A stretch of DNA of 36,885 nt, from the NCBI GenBank assembly GCA_015680685.1, contig MNCI01002249.1:426218-463102 (forward strand). The letters run 5' to 3'. Below the pieces are notes generated by a model. It was not told where the DNA came from. It did not search any database and was given only the letters and a program-made list of their open reading frames with translations. This stretch comes from Gnetum montanum (taxonomy: Eukaryota > Streptophyta > Gnetopsida > Gnetales > Gnetaceae). Below, in pieces: positions 19,251-30,668 of this stretch. The first letter of the stretch is position 1; every line of letters starts with the position of its first letter. A program made the translations under genes and the position numbers.

Positions 19251-19568
19251 AGCNATTTTGATTAATTTCTTAATTTATCAAAATTAATTGCTGGATGAAT
19301 GACGTTAAATGTAAATTGCATGAAATCAGAATGTATAAATACATAAAGAAAGAAAGTCTCAAGTGCGACAAGGATGAATCAAAGAGCTCGTCTTTATTGC
19401 CAACACAATGGTGTGTTCAGGTACATCAATTCTTGAATAAAGATCCAATTACACTTAGACCTCTTGCTACGAGCACTTGGAAAATATTCTAACTCTTGAA
19501 TGAACAAACTGCAATAATTTTGCTACTTGACTAAAAAAATCCTTCTAAATTGTGTGCCCAAGGGTTGT

Positions 19569-19575
19569 ATTTATA
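19569..19575 (-). promoter_or_regulatory. TATA box, LTR of element D
   Basis: TATAAAT on the minus strand within CCTATAAATACAACCC, conserved in both LTRs of EF. Confidence 0.6.
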
Positions 19576-19716
19576 GGCCTAGGAATACCTTGTGATATCG
19601 TATACCTAATATCACATCTTGGGCTGCAATATCATGTACCCAATATCATGTACCTGATATCACAGCTACCCTGATATTGGATACTCAATATCAAGGCTTA
19701 TGTAAAACACGATTCA

Positions 19717-20001
19717 TCATACCTCCACAACTAAATGAAAACTCATCCTCAAGTATAGAAGAAGAGGAACAAGTCCCTTACAAAATATATTAGGAGGTAT
19801 GGAATGTTTGACTGACATGTAGATTGACACAGAGGAAATAGACAAATACAAAAGTGCCTGAGCATACATCATTACAATTATGTACAAAATTGGGTGTTCA
19901 TGCCAACATGAAAGAACACCCTCAAATCCAATGGACATCCAACCCCTCTTGGAAATAGAAGAGTAAGGGAGAGGTAGAGGAGATCCAGCGGTCATGAACA
20001 A
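19717..20001 (-). CDS. Possible small ORF beside the 3' LTR of D (94 residues)
   Basis: Unrecognised. The frame SKRGWMSIGFEGVLS, MYAQALLYLSISSVS, SVKHSIPPNIF ends in FHLVVEV, with the stop supplied by the first bases of the LTR. EF keeps the same frame open over the matching region (21492-21914). It is hydrophobic, and upstream in-frame stops exist in D. The region also encodes the polypurine tract, so conservation may reflect that signal rather than a protein. Low confidence that it is a gene. Confidence 0.2.
   Translation of the reverse strand: MFMTAGSPLPLPYSSISKRGWMSIGFEGVLSCWHEHPILYIIVMMYAQALLYLSISSVSIYMSVKHSIPPNIFCKGLVPLLLYLRMSFHLVVEV
19720..19737 (-). other. Polypurine tract of element D
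   Basis: CATTTAGTTGTGGAGGTA on the minus strand, directly before the LTR start TGATGAAT. Confidence 0.7.
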
Positions 20002-20430
20002 TCTCTCGTGAGTGATATTGCTACATCATCCTTGGTGAAGATAGTACCATTTCTAGTCCATACTTCCCACTACAATGACAGCAAAACTAAGGATTAGTAT
20101 ATAAAGTGTAACACATAGTGGTTGAATACCTTATCTCGTTAGTGGTTATACCTAGCTAAGTTGTGATTGTGGTAGATTGGTTGCTTGATAATGTTAGTGG
20201 TAAGACTGATAAATAGGTTAGGTAAGAGAAGCGTTCCATATAATTCAAAAAAAGCTTAACACAAGGAATACTAAAAAGATGGTATAGAAATCACAACAAT
20301 AAAAAGAAAGAATTCACTAAATCCAATTGTGAAGATGCGCACAATTGGATGGCATTGATGGGGTAAATAAAAAGAATTTGATTGTAAAAATGTCTAAGGT
20401 TAAAGAACTTAACTGAACCAAACCAAAAGA

Positions 20431-20500
20431 AATGCAAGTGGGTCCTCCCCAAAGTAGGCACATGCCTTTTATGCCCTTTCATAACTTCAAACCAAGGAGT
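20431..20500 (-). other. Conserved spacer block (element D copy)
   Basis: On the minus strand: ACTCCTTGGTTTGAAGTTAT, AAAGGGCATAAAAGGC, CCTACTTTGGGGAGGACCCA. Nearly identical to EF and matching B and C. Confidence 0.7.
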
Positions 20501-20633
20501 TTGTGGGCTCCGTGGATGATTAATGGTTATGGAAGTTTAAGTACAAAAACCCAAAAGTAACTGATTAAGAATCCCAACACATCAAACTAGAACATCGAAT
20601 CAAAACATGAAGCTGGTAGTGAGGTGAGACATG

Positions 20634-20638
20634 AAAAG
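20634..20638. repeat. Target-site duplication, left copy (element EF)
   Basis: AAAAG, repeated at 30664-30668. EF itself carries the unoccupied form (AATGAAAAGCATAGATGG near 22402-22420), confirming the junction. Confidence 0.9.
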
Positions 20639-21494
20639 TGATGAGCAACAAGGTACCCCTACACCCAACCATACGAATCATAGGAATTCATGTGTGATCT
20701 AGTTGAATTCCAAAAACTTTAATTACCGAGTATGCAAGAGCTAAACAATGAGTTTATGTTTCCCGTTCGTTATCTTCCTAGCCCCACTTGTGAAATGCAA
20801 ATGTATGGTTAAGTGTGACTGAGGCATAAGATTTTTACTATTTTGTGTTTTATCAAGTGAATCACCTAAAATAGGAATAAAATTGAGAGTAATTAAGTGA
20901 TAAGTAAACTCTTGTCTAATCTAGCTTAACACAAGTAATCATCCCCACTTTTGGGACACATCCTGAACTTCATGTAAACACTATTGGGTCGTCAAATGCT
21001 AATCATTTCTAAGCTACCAAGTGTAACATGTATGTTCGAAGGGGTCATGCTTTTGTATTTTAATGAGTTGTGTAATTAATCAAAATTAATTACTACATGA
21101 ATAACATTAATGTAAATTACATGAAATCAAAATATATAAATGCATAAGAAAGAAAGTCTTAGGTATTGCAAGGATGAACCAAAGAGCTCATCTTTATTGC
21201 CAACACAATGGTGTGTTCAGGTACATCAATGCTTGAATAAAGATCTGATCACACTTAGACCTCCTATTGTAGGCACTTGGAAAATATTCTAACTCTCAAA
21301 TGAACAAACTACAAGAGTTTCACTACTTGACTGCCAAAAACTACTCTTAATCATGTGCCCAGGGGTTGTATTTATAGACCTGGGAGAAACCTAGTAATAT
21401 TGCATGCAAAATATTGCATCTTGGGTCATGATATCACATACTCAATATTGCAGCCACTCTGATATTGGAGCTTTAGGAAAAGCACAATTGATCA
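20639..21494 (-). repeat. 3' LTR of element EF
   Basis: 856 bp. TATA at 21370-21376, AATAAA at 21193-21198 (minus). Pairs with 29812-30663. The U3 has ATATC-type short repeats (GATATCACATACTCAATATT). Confidence 0.9.
21370..21376 (-). promoter_or_regulatory. TATA box, 3' LTR of EF
   Basis: TATAAAT on the minus strand, conserved with D and with 30539-30545. Confidence 0.6.
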
Positions 21495-21914
21495 TACCCC
21501 CACGACTAAATGAAAACTCGTCCTCAAGTACAGAAGAAGAGAAACAAGTTCTTTAAAAAATATATTAGGAGGTGTGGAATATTTGACTGACATGCAGAGT
21601 GACACAGAGAATACAGACAAATACAGAAGTGCCTGAGCATAGAACATTACAATTGTGTAAAAAATTGGGCATTCATGACAATAGGAAAGAACACCCTCGA
21701 ATCCAATGGACATCCAACCCCTCTTGGCAACAGAAGAATCAGGGACAGGTAGAAAAGATCTAGTGGTCATGAACAATCCCTCATGAGTGATATTGTTGCA
21801 TCCTCCTTGGTGAAGATAATCCCGCTTCCAGTCCATGCTCCCGACTGCAATCAAAATAAAATCAAGGATTAGTATATAAATTTTAACATATAGCAACTGA
21901 ATACCTTGTCTCAT
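21492..21914 (-). CDS. Possible small ORF beside the 3' LTR of EF (140 residues)
   Basis: Unrecognised. Open for 140 codons in an otherwise stop-rich element. Shares AKRGWMSIGFEGVLSY, FYAQALLYLSVFSVS and TPPNIF with the frame of D, and also ends at the LTR boundary (FHLVVGV). A remnant of a third ORF, or selection on the nucleotide signal, are both possible. Confidence 0.25.
   Translation of the reverse strand: MRQGIQLLYVKIYILILDFILIAVGSMDWKRDYLHQGGCNNITHEGLFMTTRSFLPVPDSSVAKRGWMSIGFEGVLSYCHECPIFYTIVMFYAQALLYLSVFSVSLCMSVKYSTPPNIFFKELVSLLLYLRTSFHLVVGV
21495..21511 (-). other. Polypurine tract of element EF
   Basis: ATTTAGTCGTGGGGGTA on the minus strand, abutting the 3' LTR. Confidence 0.75.
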
Positions 21915-22202
21915 TAGTGATTTTACCTAGCCAAGTTGTGATTGTGATAAATTGGTTGCTTAATAATGTTAGTGGAAAGGCTGATGAATGGGTTAAGTAA
22001 GAGAAGAAGTCTATAAACTTAAGAAAAAGCTTAACACAAGGAATACTAGAAAGAGGGTATATAAATTCACAACAATAAAAAGAAGGAATTCATTAAAAAT
22101 AGTTGTGAAGATGCATATAGTTAGATGGCATTAATAGGGTAAAATTAAAAGAATTTGATTGTAACAATGTCCAAGGATAAAGAACTTAACCAAACTGAAA
22201 GA

Positions 22203-22272
22203 TATGCAAGTGGGCCCTTCCCAAAGTAGGCACAAGCCTTTTAAGCCCTTGCATAACTTCAAACTAAGGAGT
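22203..22272 (-). other. Conserved spacer block (element EF copy)
   Basis: Minus strand: ACTCCTTAGTTTGAAGTTAT, GCAAGGGCTTAAAAGGC, CCTACTTTGGGAAGGGCCCA. Confidence 0.7.
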
Positions 22273-22700
22273 TTGTGGGCACCATGGATGATTAATGGTT
22301 ACAGGAAGTTAAGTACAAAAATCCAAAAGTAACTAACTGAGAAACCCGACACATCAAACCAGAACATTAAATCAAAACATGAAACCGTCAGTGAGATGAG
22401 GAATGAAAAGCATAGATGGATGAGAGAGAGAATGGAATGGAGTTCTTAATTATGGTCACATGAAGTCCCTTATGGAGTTTGTGATTAAATGACTCATTAG
22501 GATCAATCCTCAATCTAGACCAAAACCAACCACTTTCAGTGACTTCGCATTGACATTCTAAGATTAGTCCATCTCCTAAGACACAAGAATGCTCCCATGA
22601 AACAACCACTATTCCAAATTGGAGAGAAAGTAGGAAGTGAGAAAGGGCCTCAATTAGAGGAGACAAGACAAGTCCCATAACCAATGCTTGTAGCCCTTTT

Positions 22701-22868
22701 ATTTTGTCTAAGGGGTATGCTTTGAATTTCCATATATATATATATATGAATGGAAACCACACCATGCAAAGACCCATGCGTTTTTGCATTTATTTTGTCC
22801 AAGGGGTGTGCTTTAAATCCTAATCTCTTTTTTTTCTTTTGATAAGGACCACAACATGCAAGGACTTA
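22701..22868. repeat. Two-copy diverged repeat, 3' region of EF
   Basis: Copies at 22701-22776 and 22792-22868 share ATTTTGTCYAAGGGGTRTGC at one end and CCACAMCATGCAARGACYYA at the other. The first has an (AT)n middle, the second a T-rich middle. D has the same pair (30955-31049, 31073-31131), so the duplication predates both insertions. Confidence 0.65.
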
Positions 22869-23377
22869 TTTGACTTCCTATTGTGGAAAGACATAGAATA
22901 GTGAGAAGCTCATGAGAAGACTCTTACACATAGGAAAATAGAAAATCATGAAGAATATAACATCCCTTTGAAGCCACATCTTGTTCAAACCTTTGATTCC
23001 TTTCCAATTTTGGAAACTAAAAAAGTCACTAATTTATTAAGGTTGCATTATTGAAAAAGGAACTGCACATTTCCAAAATAAGGAAAACCATAGAGTATGT
23101 GGATGGGTGGATGATGTGAACTCACTACCTATGATATTCAAAGTCAGAAACCAAACATCAACAATCGAATCACAAATGAAACATACCACCATCAAGTAGC
23201 ACATTATCATTGTACCTAATACCTTATTAGCAAAAAGAGTTTTCAAGAAATATTAAATATACTAACAATGGTGTAAAAAAAAACTTAGAGAATATCAATA
23301 ACCTGAAAAAAAAAGATATAAAACAAAGAATATGAAAACAAAAAGTTACAAAATCAAAAATGTGTAAAACAAAAAAT

Positions 23378-26300
23378 TTAAAAGACTAAGGAGCCACGTA
23401 AAGTGTTAGTATGGGTAGCCATCTCCTCCATGACTAAGTTGAAAGAGGGAGATCCAAAAGATTAAGCGTGGTTGTCCATCTGGTGATGTGTTTGTTGAGT
23501 TGGTTGGCTTAGGCTCATGGAAAGCTTTCACTTGTTGGATGAATCCTCATGGAAAGGTTTCACTTGTTGAATGTTGACTATCAGGTTTATAGATAATCAT
23601 GGTCCTAGATAGAAAATTCTCATCAATAATGTAAGGTCCTTCCCACAATGTTTAAAATTTGGTTCATTAGGATATGTGTGTAGGATTCCAGTAAAGGACC
23701 TTGTCTCCTTGTTGAAACTTGACTTTTCTTATTTTGAGGTCATGGCATTTCTTGTTGAATGTCTTATGCATTTTTTTGGATGATAGGGCCATTAAATGAT
23801 GTTCATCTCGTAAGTTGAGGTTCATTGATCATTCTTTTTGTGCTAGACTTAGATCCAAGTCAAGGTCATAGGCTGTAGAGAGTGTACGGAGATCAGATTA
23901 GATGGGCAGTATTGGTAGTTTTTCATACACAAGCTCATAGGGAGAATGACCTATGGGAAGCTTCCATGTGGAGCAATAGGCCCAAAGGGCATCATTTAAT
24001 TTGGTGCTCTAATCCCTTTGGTATTTACTAATGGTGCGCACTAAAATTTTTGTTATCTCCTGATTAGTGACCTTAGCTTGACCATCGGCTTGAGGGTGAT
24101 ACGGTGTTGTGAGTTTGTGCTCAACCCCCAAGCATTGCATAAGTTTTCAAAAAGTGGCACCTATAAAATGAGTTCCATTATCAAAAATTAATGCACGAGG
24201 TACACCAAACCTATTTATATATTTTTTTGTACAAATCGAGTAGTAGTAGTGGATGTACAGTCGATGATGGTTACTGCTTCTACCCACTTAGTGCAATAGT
24301 CAACTACAACTATGATATATGCCTTTTCATTTGACAAAGGTGCAATGGGACCCATAAAGTCAATGCTCCAAATATCAAATTTCTTAAGAGGCTGAATCCA
24401 TTGTTGTGGCCCCTCCATTCGAGCTATCATTCCACTATCCCTTTGACAATGATCATAAGTGTGAACGAATTGGTGTGCATCCTTGAAGATTATTAGCCAA
24501 TAATATCCTACCATGAGGATTTTTATGACTATGTGTCTTCCAGCATAATGGCCCCCACAAGGGCCTTTTTGAGCATCTTGGAGAATGTACAATTGATCCA
24601 TGTCAGGGACACACTAGCATACCAAGATATCAAGATAGACTTTGTAAAGGTTCCCATTAATTTCCATGAAATGCTTGACCTAGTGAAGAAACTATTGTTT
24701 CTTTCTAGTGTCTAGCCCTTATGGCAGTTCTTGCTTAAGCAGATAAGTGAGGATGGTGTCATACCATTTTGGTTCATTGGGCATTTGTGTAGTAATAGTC
24801 CCTACAAGGAGAGATTCGTCAAGAAACTGATCAGATAAGGGGCTCTCTTTCTCCTTGTTGTTACATCTTAGCCCTGATAAGTGGTTAGCAATCACATTTT
24901 CTACACCCTTTCAATCTACCATTGTGAGATTGAACTCTTACAAAATCATGAGCCACTGTATGACATCAAGGCTCACTGTTGGTTTATTCATTAGAAACCA
25001 AATGACACTATGATCTATGTGCATGAACAATTTATAGCGAAGCACATAGTGCCTAAACTTCTCTAATGCGAACACGACTGTCATCAACTCCTTTTCCATG
25101 GTTGTGTAATTTAGTTGTGCATTTCCAATACTTTAGCTTGTGTAGTGAATGTAATATGGACGTTTTTGATCATCCAACTATATAAGCACAACCCCCAAAG
25201 CATAATTTAATGCACCAGTCATCACATGAAATGGTCTAGACCAATCAAGTGCTTGTAGAATTGGGGTTTCAATAAGCTTTTTTTTTAGTTGTTGAAATGC
25301 TATTTCACATGTAGGGGTCCAAACAAATGATGCATCTTTTTTTGTTAATTCAACCAATGACTTGGCAATTTTGGAAAAATTATCAATGAAGCACCAGTAG
25401 TAGCTAGTATGACCAAAGAATGACCGCACTTCTTTAAGTATTTTCAGTTGATAGGTTATTCCTTGGATGGCCCTTATTTTTTTAGGGTCCACCTTGATTC
25501 CTACTTTTGAAATACGATGACCCAAGACTATGCCTTCCTGCACCATAAGATGGCTCTTTTGCCAATTGAACTGAAGGTTTGTTTGAACACATCTCCTCAA
25601 CACCTACTCAAGACTGTCTAGGACTTGTTCGAACATAGCTATGTAGGTAGAAAAGTCATCCATGAAGACTTTTACCCCACTACCAATTTGCTATTGGAAA
25701 ATGTTAAGGACTAATCATTGGAATGTGGTTGGGGCAGTACATAGACTGAATAGCATTTGACGGTAAGAAAAAGTCCCTTAAGGACTTGTGAAAGTCATCT
25801 TCGCCTAATCCTCTAGTGCAGTCCAAATTTGGTTATAATCACTATAACCATCCAGAAAGCTATAATAGTAGTGCTTAGAAATGGTATCCAACACTTGGTT
25901 GACAAAGGGCAACAAAAAGTGATCTTTAAAAGTTGCCATATTAAGCAGCCAGAAGTTGATGCACACTCGCCATTTGCCTTCTTTTTTGGGTATGATCACA
26001 ACTGGACCAACCCACTCACTATCTGCAATAGGGTAGATGAATCTTGCCTTAAGGAGTTGTTCAATCTCCTCTTTGATACTTTGCTTTAATTTTATATTCA
26101 AACGCTGCTGCAGCTATCATTTTGACTTAACGGTGGGGTTAGTGTATATTTGGTACTGGCATATTCTTGGATCTATTCGAGTGAGCTTGAAATATGACCA
26201 GGAAAAGGCTACTGACCATTTTTCGACAACCTTCATCAACATCTTCTTCTATTCTACAGCAAGCTTGACATTAATAATAACCGGCTTGTCATTTTTCAAG

Positions 26301-29300
26301 AACACATATTCCATTCCTACTAGTAATGTCTTTAATTCAAGGGGTTCTTGTTTACAACTATCAGAAATCTCCAAACCTCCCCAGTTGATATCATCATTTA
26401 CTCTCTCAGAGAGCTGGTGATGAACTTGCTTGAGTTCATCCATTCTTGCAACATATTCATACATTAGGCCCTCAATAGGTTCCATGCACAATGTCTTGCT
26501 ACTAGAATCAGCTATCAACCACTAGGTACCTTTTTCTTTATGGCTACCACGTACAAACATCTTTGGATTTTAGATTCTAGTGCACACTATTTGCATGTAA
26601 AGATAGATGCTTGCTTCATTGACCATAGCTTTTGCACACAATGGCACCCTGAATCGTTGTATGTGATACATGGAACCCTCTTCTTCTCGATCTTTCCAAA
26701 TTCATTTTCTTTAGATATCTCCAAGGAAAGATCTTTAATGCATGTTTTGGCATCAATGGTGCTTAACTATGCCCTTCCCATAATAATTGGGAAGTCCCTC
26801 TTACAGTTCTTTATCTTAATTACTAGGAAGTCGGCAAAATATGACCACCTACAAATGGTGGTTACAATGTCCTCTACTAGTTCCAATGGAACAGTGATGG
26901 ACTAGTTTGCCAGTTCCAGCTGAATGTTGCTCTTCTTCAAGTGAGGAAGGTTCCATATTGTGTACATCTCATGCAAGATCAAATTAAGATAGGAACTAGA
27001 GTCCAAAAGATCTTTAGAAGGCTCATTTCCAACAATTTGCAAATATACTAGGTGACTCCTAGGATCAACTAACTTCCTGGGCAAGTTATTAGCAAAAATC
27101 CAATCAAATACAACATGGGTCAACATTATAGTATGGATTCAAGAGGGATTTTGGTTTAAAGGGGACTCGGATAAAGGTGAGATAGAGAAAGGTGGAGGAG
27201 TAGGGTTACCAACCACTAATGTGTCTGAGGGCTTTGGTGGACTATGAGGTCAGAAGAGGGAACTTTTCTTTTATCATAGTTTCAACCCACTTGGTTGGTT
27301 AACTAGTTGTAGATTAACCGCCCTCATAGTGTTTCTTTGTTGTGGTTGGGTAGGTAACTCACCCTGCATGGATGGAGCAGGTGGTAGCTATGCAAGATAG
27401 AAAGGAGTAGGTGCAGGGACAGGAGGAGCATGAGGATAGTAGGTGGCATCCCTCCTTGGATAGGGTGGTTAGTACATTTCAAGAGGATAGTGGTGAGGAT
27501 GGTAAGCAACAACATGACCAGAGGAGTTCCATGGAGATGAAGGTTACTAAACATAGTAACCATAAGGATCTGGCTACCAGTAATGATACTACTATCTTGG
27601 AGGTGCCAATCCCCATGATTGTGGTTGCTGCTAATGCTGGTATAATTTGTAGGATTGCGGTGAATTTCCACTTGGATAGTAGTATTGTGGTTGGTGGAAC
27701 TATCGCGAATTTCCTTGTGGATAAGGTAATATTTTGGGTGTCTACCTTTGTGCAAATCGTGGATGTAAGGAATACATCCCAAATTCCTACAAGTGTGACA
27801 CAATTGGATAGAATCCCTTGTGATGTTCATACTAGCAGATGTCACACTCGCCATAATCATTTGAGTCGCTATTCGCAACCATCTCTATTACAACCATCTT
27901 GCCTTTACCCTTGGATATGGCATGTTCAGCTTCCTTACGTCTCCAATGCTGATGCTCACCACTTTGCTCCTTAGACTCTTCTATAATTTTTAAGATAGGT
28001 TGAAACTTGTTGTCCATAGAGTCTCATAATTGGTCAACCTTAGCTTTGATTTCATATTGCAATTTCTAGAGTGTCAAGGTTTTTTGATTAGCCACCTCAT
28101 CTCTAGTTAACTCATCCTCACTGTTACAAAATTGAACCCCCCTTTTGCAGATAGAAGGATCCTTGTTGTATTCCTCTGTACTTTCTTGCTTTCTCAATTC
28201 TCCCTCATCCTAGGCTACCTACTCAATTAACTTTTGGATTTGATAGGCACTTAACTCTATCAATCTCCCTTAATCATAGACGCCAAGGGTTTTCCTTGTT
28301 TTAGAATACAACCTGTCTATGATATGGTGAAATTGATGAAGTTGAGAGTATCCATGGTCGGGACACCTATGCAATAGAGAGTAATATCAACTAATAGTAG
28401 CATCCAAAGGCTCATGGTTTTCTTATTTTCATCCTTGGATCTACTTCCTTAGATTAGATACTCATAAGTACATTTGATATTTTTCATTGAAAAATTCTCA
28501 CATCGTACTCCACTATCGGATTGATTCTAGCTCCAAGGACTGGTATAAATTTTTTGCTTCCTTAATGAATGTCCTTGAAAATAATTTCAACTTCTACCAG
28601 TTGTTCTTAATATTCTATAAGGTTCATGCATATTGGAAGGCCTAGAGATGATTCTGTGGATTAGCATTGTAGCCTCCCTCAAATCGAGGGATGTTGTTCA
28701 TGTCCAGCCTCTTTATTTTGCTATTCTTTATGTGCCTTGTTGGAATCCTCACGGCCTCTACAATGTTTAACATGCTCCGAGTGGCAAGTAGAGGTTCATC
28801 AAGGCCATGGTGATGGTTCCTACAATGTTCTCTACTAACCCTTCTTTCATGGTGGTGGGTCTCTTTAGATTGTGCATGCCTCTGGTTGCGTCTGTCCCGA
28901 TGGTTCCTTCTATTGTTCTAGTCTCGTCACTTACCTCCATCATGGTTATGTCCTCTGTGGCCATGATTTGAGCCATATGAAGACGAAGATGATGATGATG
29001 AAGGGGAAGAGAAAGGAGAACTTGCTTCATGTTGATGCATATCACCCTTCCTTTGATGATTGTAACCACGATCATGATCATGACCTCATCTTTCCCCCTT
29101 ATCATGACTTGAACCTCCAAATCCATTTTTGTCATTGAATTTGTTTTGACCAGAACCTGGATTATGAATTGTGGATTGTACATTCTAGTTGAGGGCTCCT
29201 TGAACATAGTCAAAGAGAAAAGTATCATCGAAGGAAAAGCCCCTAGAGAAGTATTTTCTTCCATCCAATGGGCAAAGTAGAGGTGGAAAGGTGTTTGACC

Positions 29301-29643
29301 CCTTGCCCTTCACAAACTCATGTTGGTGCTCTAGCTGATGATCCCTTAACCTTTGTGCTCCAGTGGGATGATAATCCCTTCAGTCAACATCTCACATCTT
29401 GTACTCTTCATGAAGATGTTGAAGTTTGTGTTGTGTGAGCATTAGCTAGAGCATTACTAGAATAGATCGATCATGTGGCAACATAATGTTGCCTTTCATG
29501 TCATGCCACCAAAGCATTTCATCTTGATGTAAGATGAAGGTGCATTTTGGTTCATACTCATTGGGATGAGCATATACCACCTAGTATTACCAAGGCACCT
29601 GGTTTGCCCTGGGTGGAGATAGGCTCTTGTGAGAAGATGACAT
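23378..29643 (-). pseudogene. gag-pol: gag-pol polyprotein pseudogene of element EF
   Basis: Starts at ATG 29643 (MSSSHKSLSPPR), the first after the PBS leader, and ends at a TAA at 23378-23380. In order: gag core about 28300-28720 (NNIPRFEGGYNA), knuckle-like CDIC-YEHHKG at 27784-27850, proline-rich gag tail, protease about 26660-27126 (LLDSSSYLNL, usual DSG changed to DSS; FPIIMGRA-LSTIDAK), RT 25440-26101 with FMDD at 25655-25666, RNase H about 24960-25240 (first catalytic Asp changed to Gly), and integrase about 23500-24620: zinc finger HYAGRH...YDHCQRD, then WSIDFMGP, FDNGTHF (24165-24190) and NQEI (24050-24070) as the D,D,E residues. No chromodomain seen. Gag and pol appear to be one frame, with numerous stops and shifts. 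Confidence 0.9.
23421..23438 (-). other. Internal polypurine-like motif at pol end, element EF
   Basis: CTTAGTCATGGAGGAGAT on the minus strand, in the last codons of pol (NLVMEEMATHT). D has CTTAGTCATGGGGGAGAT at 31767-31784. Confidence 0.5.
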
Positions 29644-29792
29644 TTTATGTTAATGATTTTATATGTAGTGTGTGATTAAGGTTTTATTTAATTATAATAA
29701 TGATTTTTGTTTTTGTAAGATTTGACTCTTAGGATTTGAACAATGAGGTTACTAAGTTTCACTCGGTTTAGATAGCATACATAAAACTAAAG

Positions 29793-29810
29793 TCCCCGAC
29801 AATAACGTCA
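29793..29810 (-). other. Primer-binding site of element EF
   Basis: TGACGTTATTGTCGGGGA on the minus strand, one base after the LTR. Five differences from the tRNA-Asp complement, all transitions. Confidence 0.75.
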
Positions 29811-29811
29811 A

Positions 29812-30663
29812 TGATGAGCAACGAGGTAACCCTACATCCAACCATACAAATCATAGGCATTCACATGCGATCTGATTGAATTCCACAAACTTTAATTACT
29901 GAGTACGCTAGAGCTAAACTGTGAGTTCATGTTGCCTATTCATTGTCTTCCTAGCCCCACTTGTGAAATGCAAATGTATGATTAAGTGTGACTGAGGCAT
30001 AATATTTTTATTATTTTGTGTTTTATCAAATGAATCACCTAAAACAAGAAAGTGAGATTAATTAAGTGCTAAGTAAACTCTTGTCTAATCTAGCCTAACA
30101 TAAGTAACCATCCCCACTTCCCAGGCACATCTTGAACTTTGTTTAAACACTACTGGGTCATGAAAAGCTAACCATTTTTGAGCTACCAAGTGTAACACGT
30201 ATGTTCGAAGGGGTCATGCTTGTGTATTTTAATGAGTTGTGAAATTAGTCAAAATTAATTACTACATGAATAACATTAATGTAAACTATATGAAATCACA
30301 ATATGTAAATGCATAAGAAATAAAGTCTCAAGTGCTACAAGGATGAATCAAAGAGCTCATCTTTATTACCAACACAATGGTGTATTCAAGTATATCATTT
30401 CTTGAATAAATATTCGATCACACTTAGACCTCCTACTGCAAGCACTTGTAAAATATTCTAACTCTCAAATAAAAAAATTACAAGAGTTTCGCTACTTGAC
30501 TACCAAAAAATACTCTCAATCATGTGCCCAGGGGTTGTATTTATAGACTTGAGAGTAACCCAGCAATATCACATGCACAATATCACATCTTGGGCTACCT
30601 TATCGCATACCCGATATTGTAGCTACTCCAATATCGGAGCTTTAGGAAAAACACGATTCATCA
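29812..30663 (-). repeat. 5' LTR of element EF
   Basis: 852 bp, TGATGAATCG...CTCATCA. TATA at 30539-30545, AATAAA at 30362-30367 (minus). Long U5 shared with the LTRs of D and C. Confidence 0.9.
30539..30545 (-). promoter_or_regulatory. TATA box, 5' LTR of EF (element promoter)
   Basis: TATAAAT on the minus strand, about 125 bp inside the LTR start. Confidence 0.6.
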
Positions 30664-30668
30664 AAAAG
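30664..30668. repeat. Target-site duplication, right copy (element EF)
   Basis: AAAAG, followed by GCATAGATTGATGAGAGAG-type sequence of D that matches EF's own 3' region at about 22411. Confidence 0.9.

Larger units (their letters stand above)
18864..19719 (-). repeat. 3' LTR of element D
   Basis: On the minus strand it runs TGATGAATCG...CTCATCA, next to a polypurine tract at 19720-19737. TATA at 19569-19575, AATAAA at 19393-19398 (minus). It aligns with the LTRs of EF except between 19198 and 19254, where an inverted copy of neighbouring sequence bounded by N's replaces the expected bases. Confidence 0.85.
19720..20638 (-). other. 3' non-coding end of element D, left of the EF insertion
   Basis: Corresponds to 21495 to about 22410 of EF. 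Contains the polypurine tract, a stop-poor frame (19717-20001) also open in EF, and the conserved block at 20431-20500. It stops at AAAAG (20634-20638), the EF target site. Confidence 0.75.
21495..23377 (-). other. 3' non-coding region of element EF
   Basis: About 1.9 kb between the pol stop and the polypurine tract. From the pol end: a T-rich tract (about 23240-23377) with TTTTTTTTTCAG at 23303-23314, a two-copy repeat (22701-22868), the conserved block (22203-22272), and a stop-poor frame (21492-21914). Frames such as 22388-22789 have no recognisable domain. D has matching content. Confidence 0.7.
20639..30663 (-). mobile_element. Element EF: structurally complete gag-pol Ty3/gypsy retrotransposon
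   Basis: Reads leftward: 5' LTR 29812-30663, PBS 29793-29810, gag-pol 23378-29643, 3' non-coding region 21495-23377, polypurine tract 21495-21511, 3' LTR 20639-21494. Flanked by AAAAG on both sides. All autonomous domains are present, but stops and frame changes are scattered through them and the two LTRs differ at roughly one base in ten by eye, so it is old and inactive. It sits in the 3' non-coding region of D. Its tRNA-Asp-type PBS, FMDD reverse transcriptase and long 3' region fit the Athila/Tat side of Ty3/gypsy. Confidence 0.93.

Noticed and set aside
22388-22789. 133-codon frame in the 3' region of EF
   Set aside because: It spans the two-copy repeat and an AT microsatellite, has no domain, and the D counterpart is not open over the same span.
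27324-27878. Minus-strand frame with CHTCRNLGC, resembling a zinc finger
   Set aside because: The same bases in the gag frame give the HPKG-containing gag tail, conserved among elements. The alternative frame is leucine/histidine-rich and of low complexity.
27411-27974. Plus-strand open frame of 187 codons
   Set aside because: It is antisense to the gag of EF, whose knuckle motif and proline-rich tail are recognisable on the minus strand. No domain is visible on the plus strand.
28767-29264. Minus-strand open frame of 165 codons
   Set aside because: It overlaps the gag N-terminal region of EF in another frame. The gag frame aligned with B is a different one, and this frame is methionine-rich with no domain.
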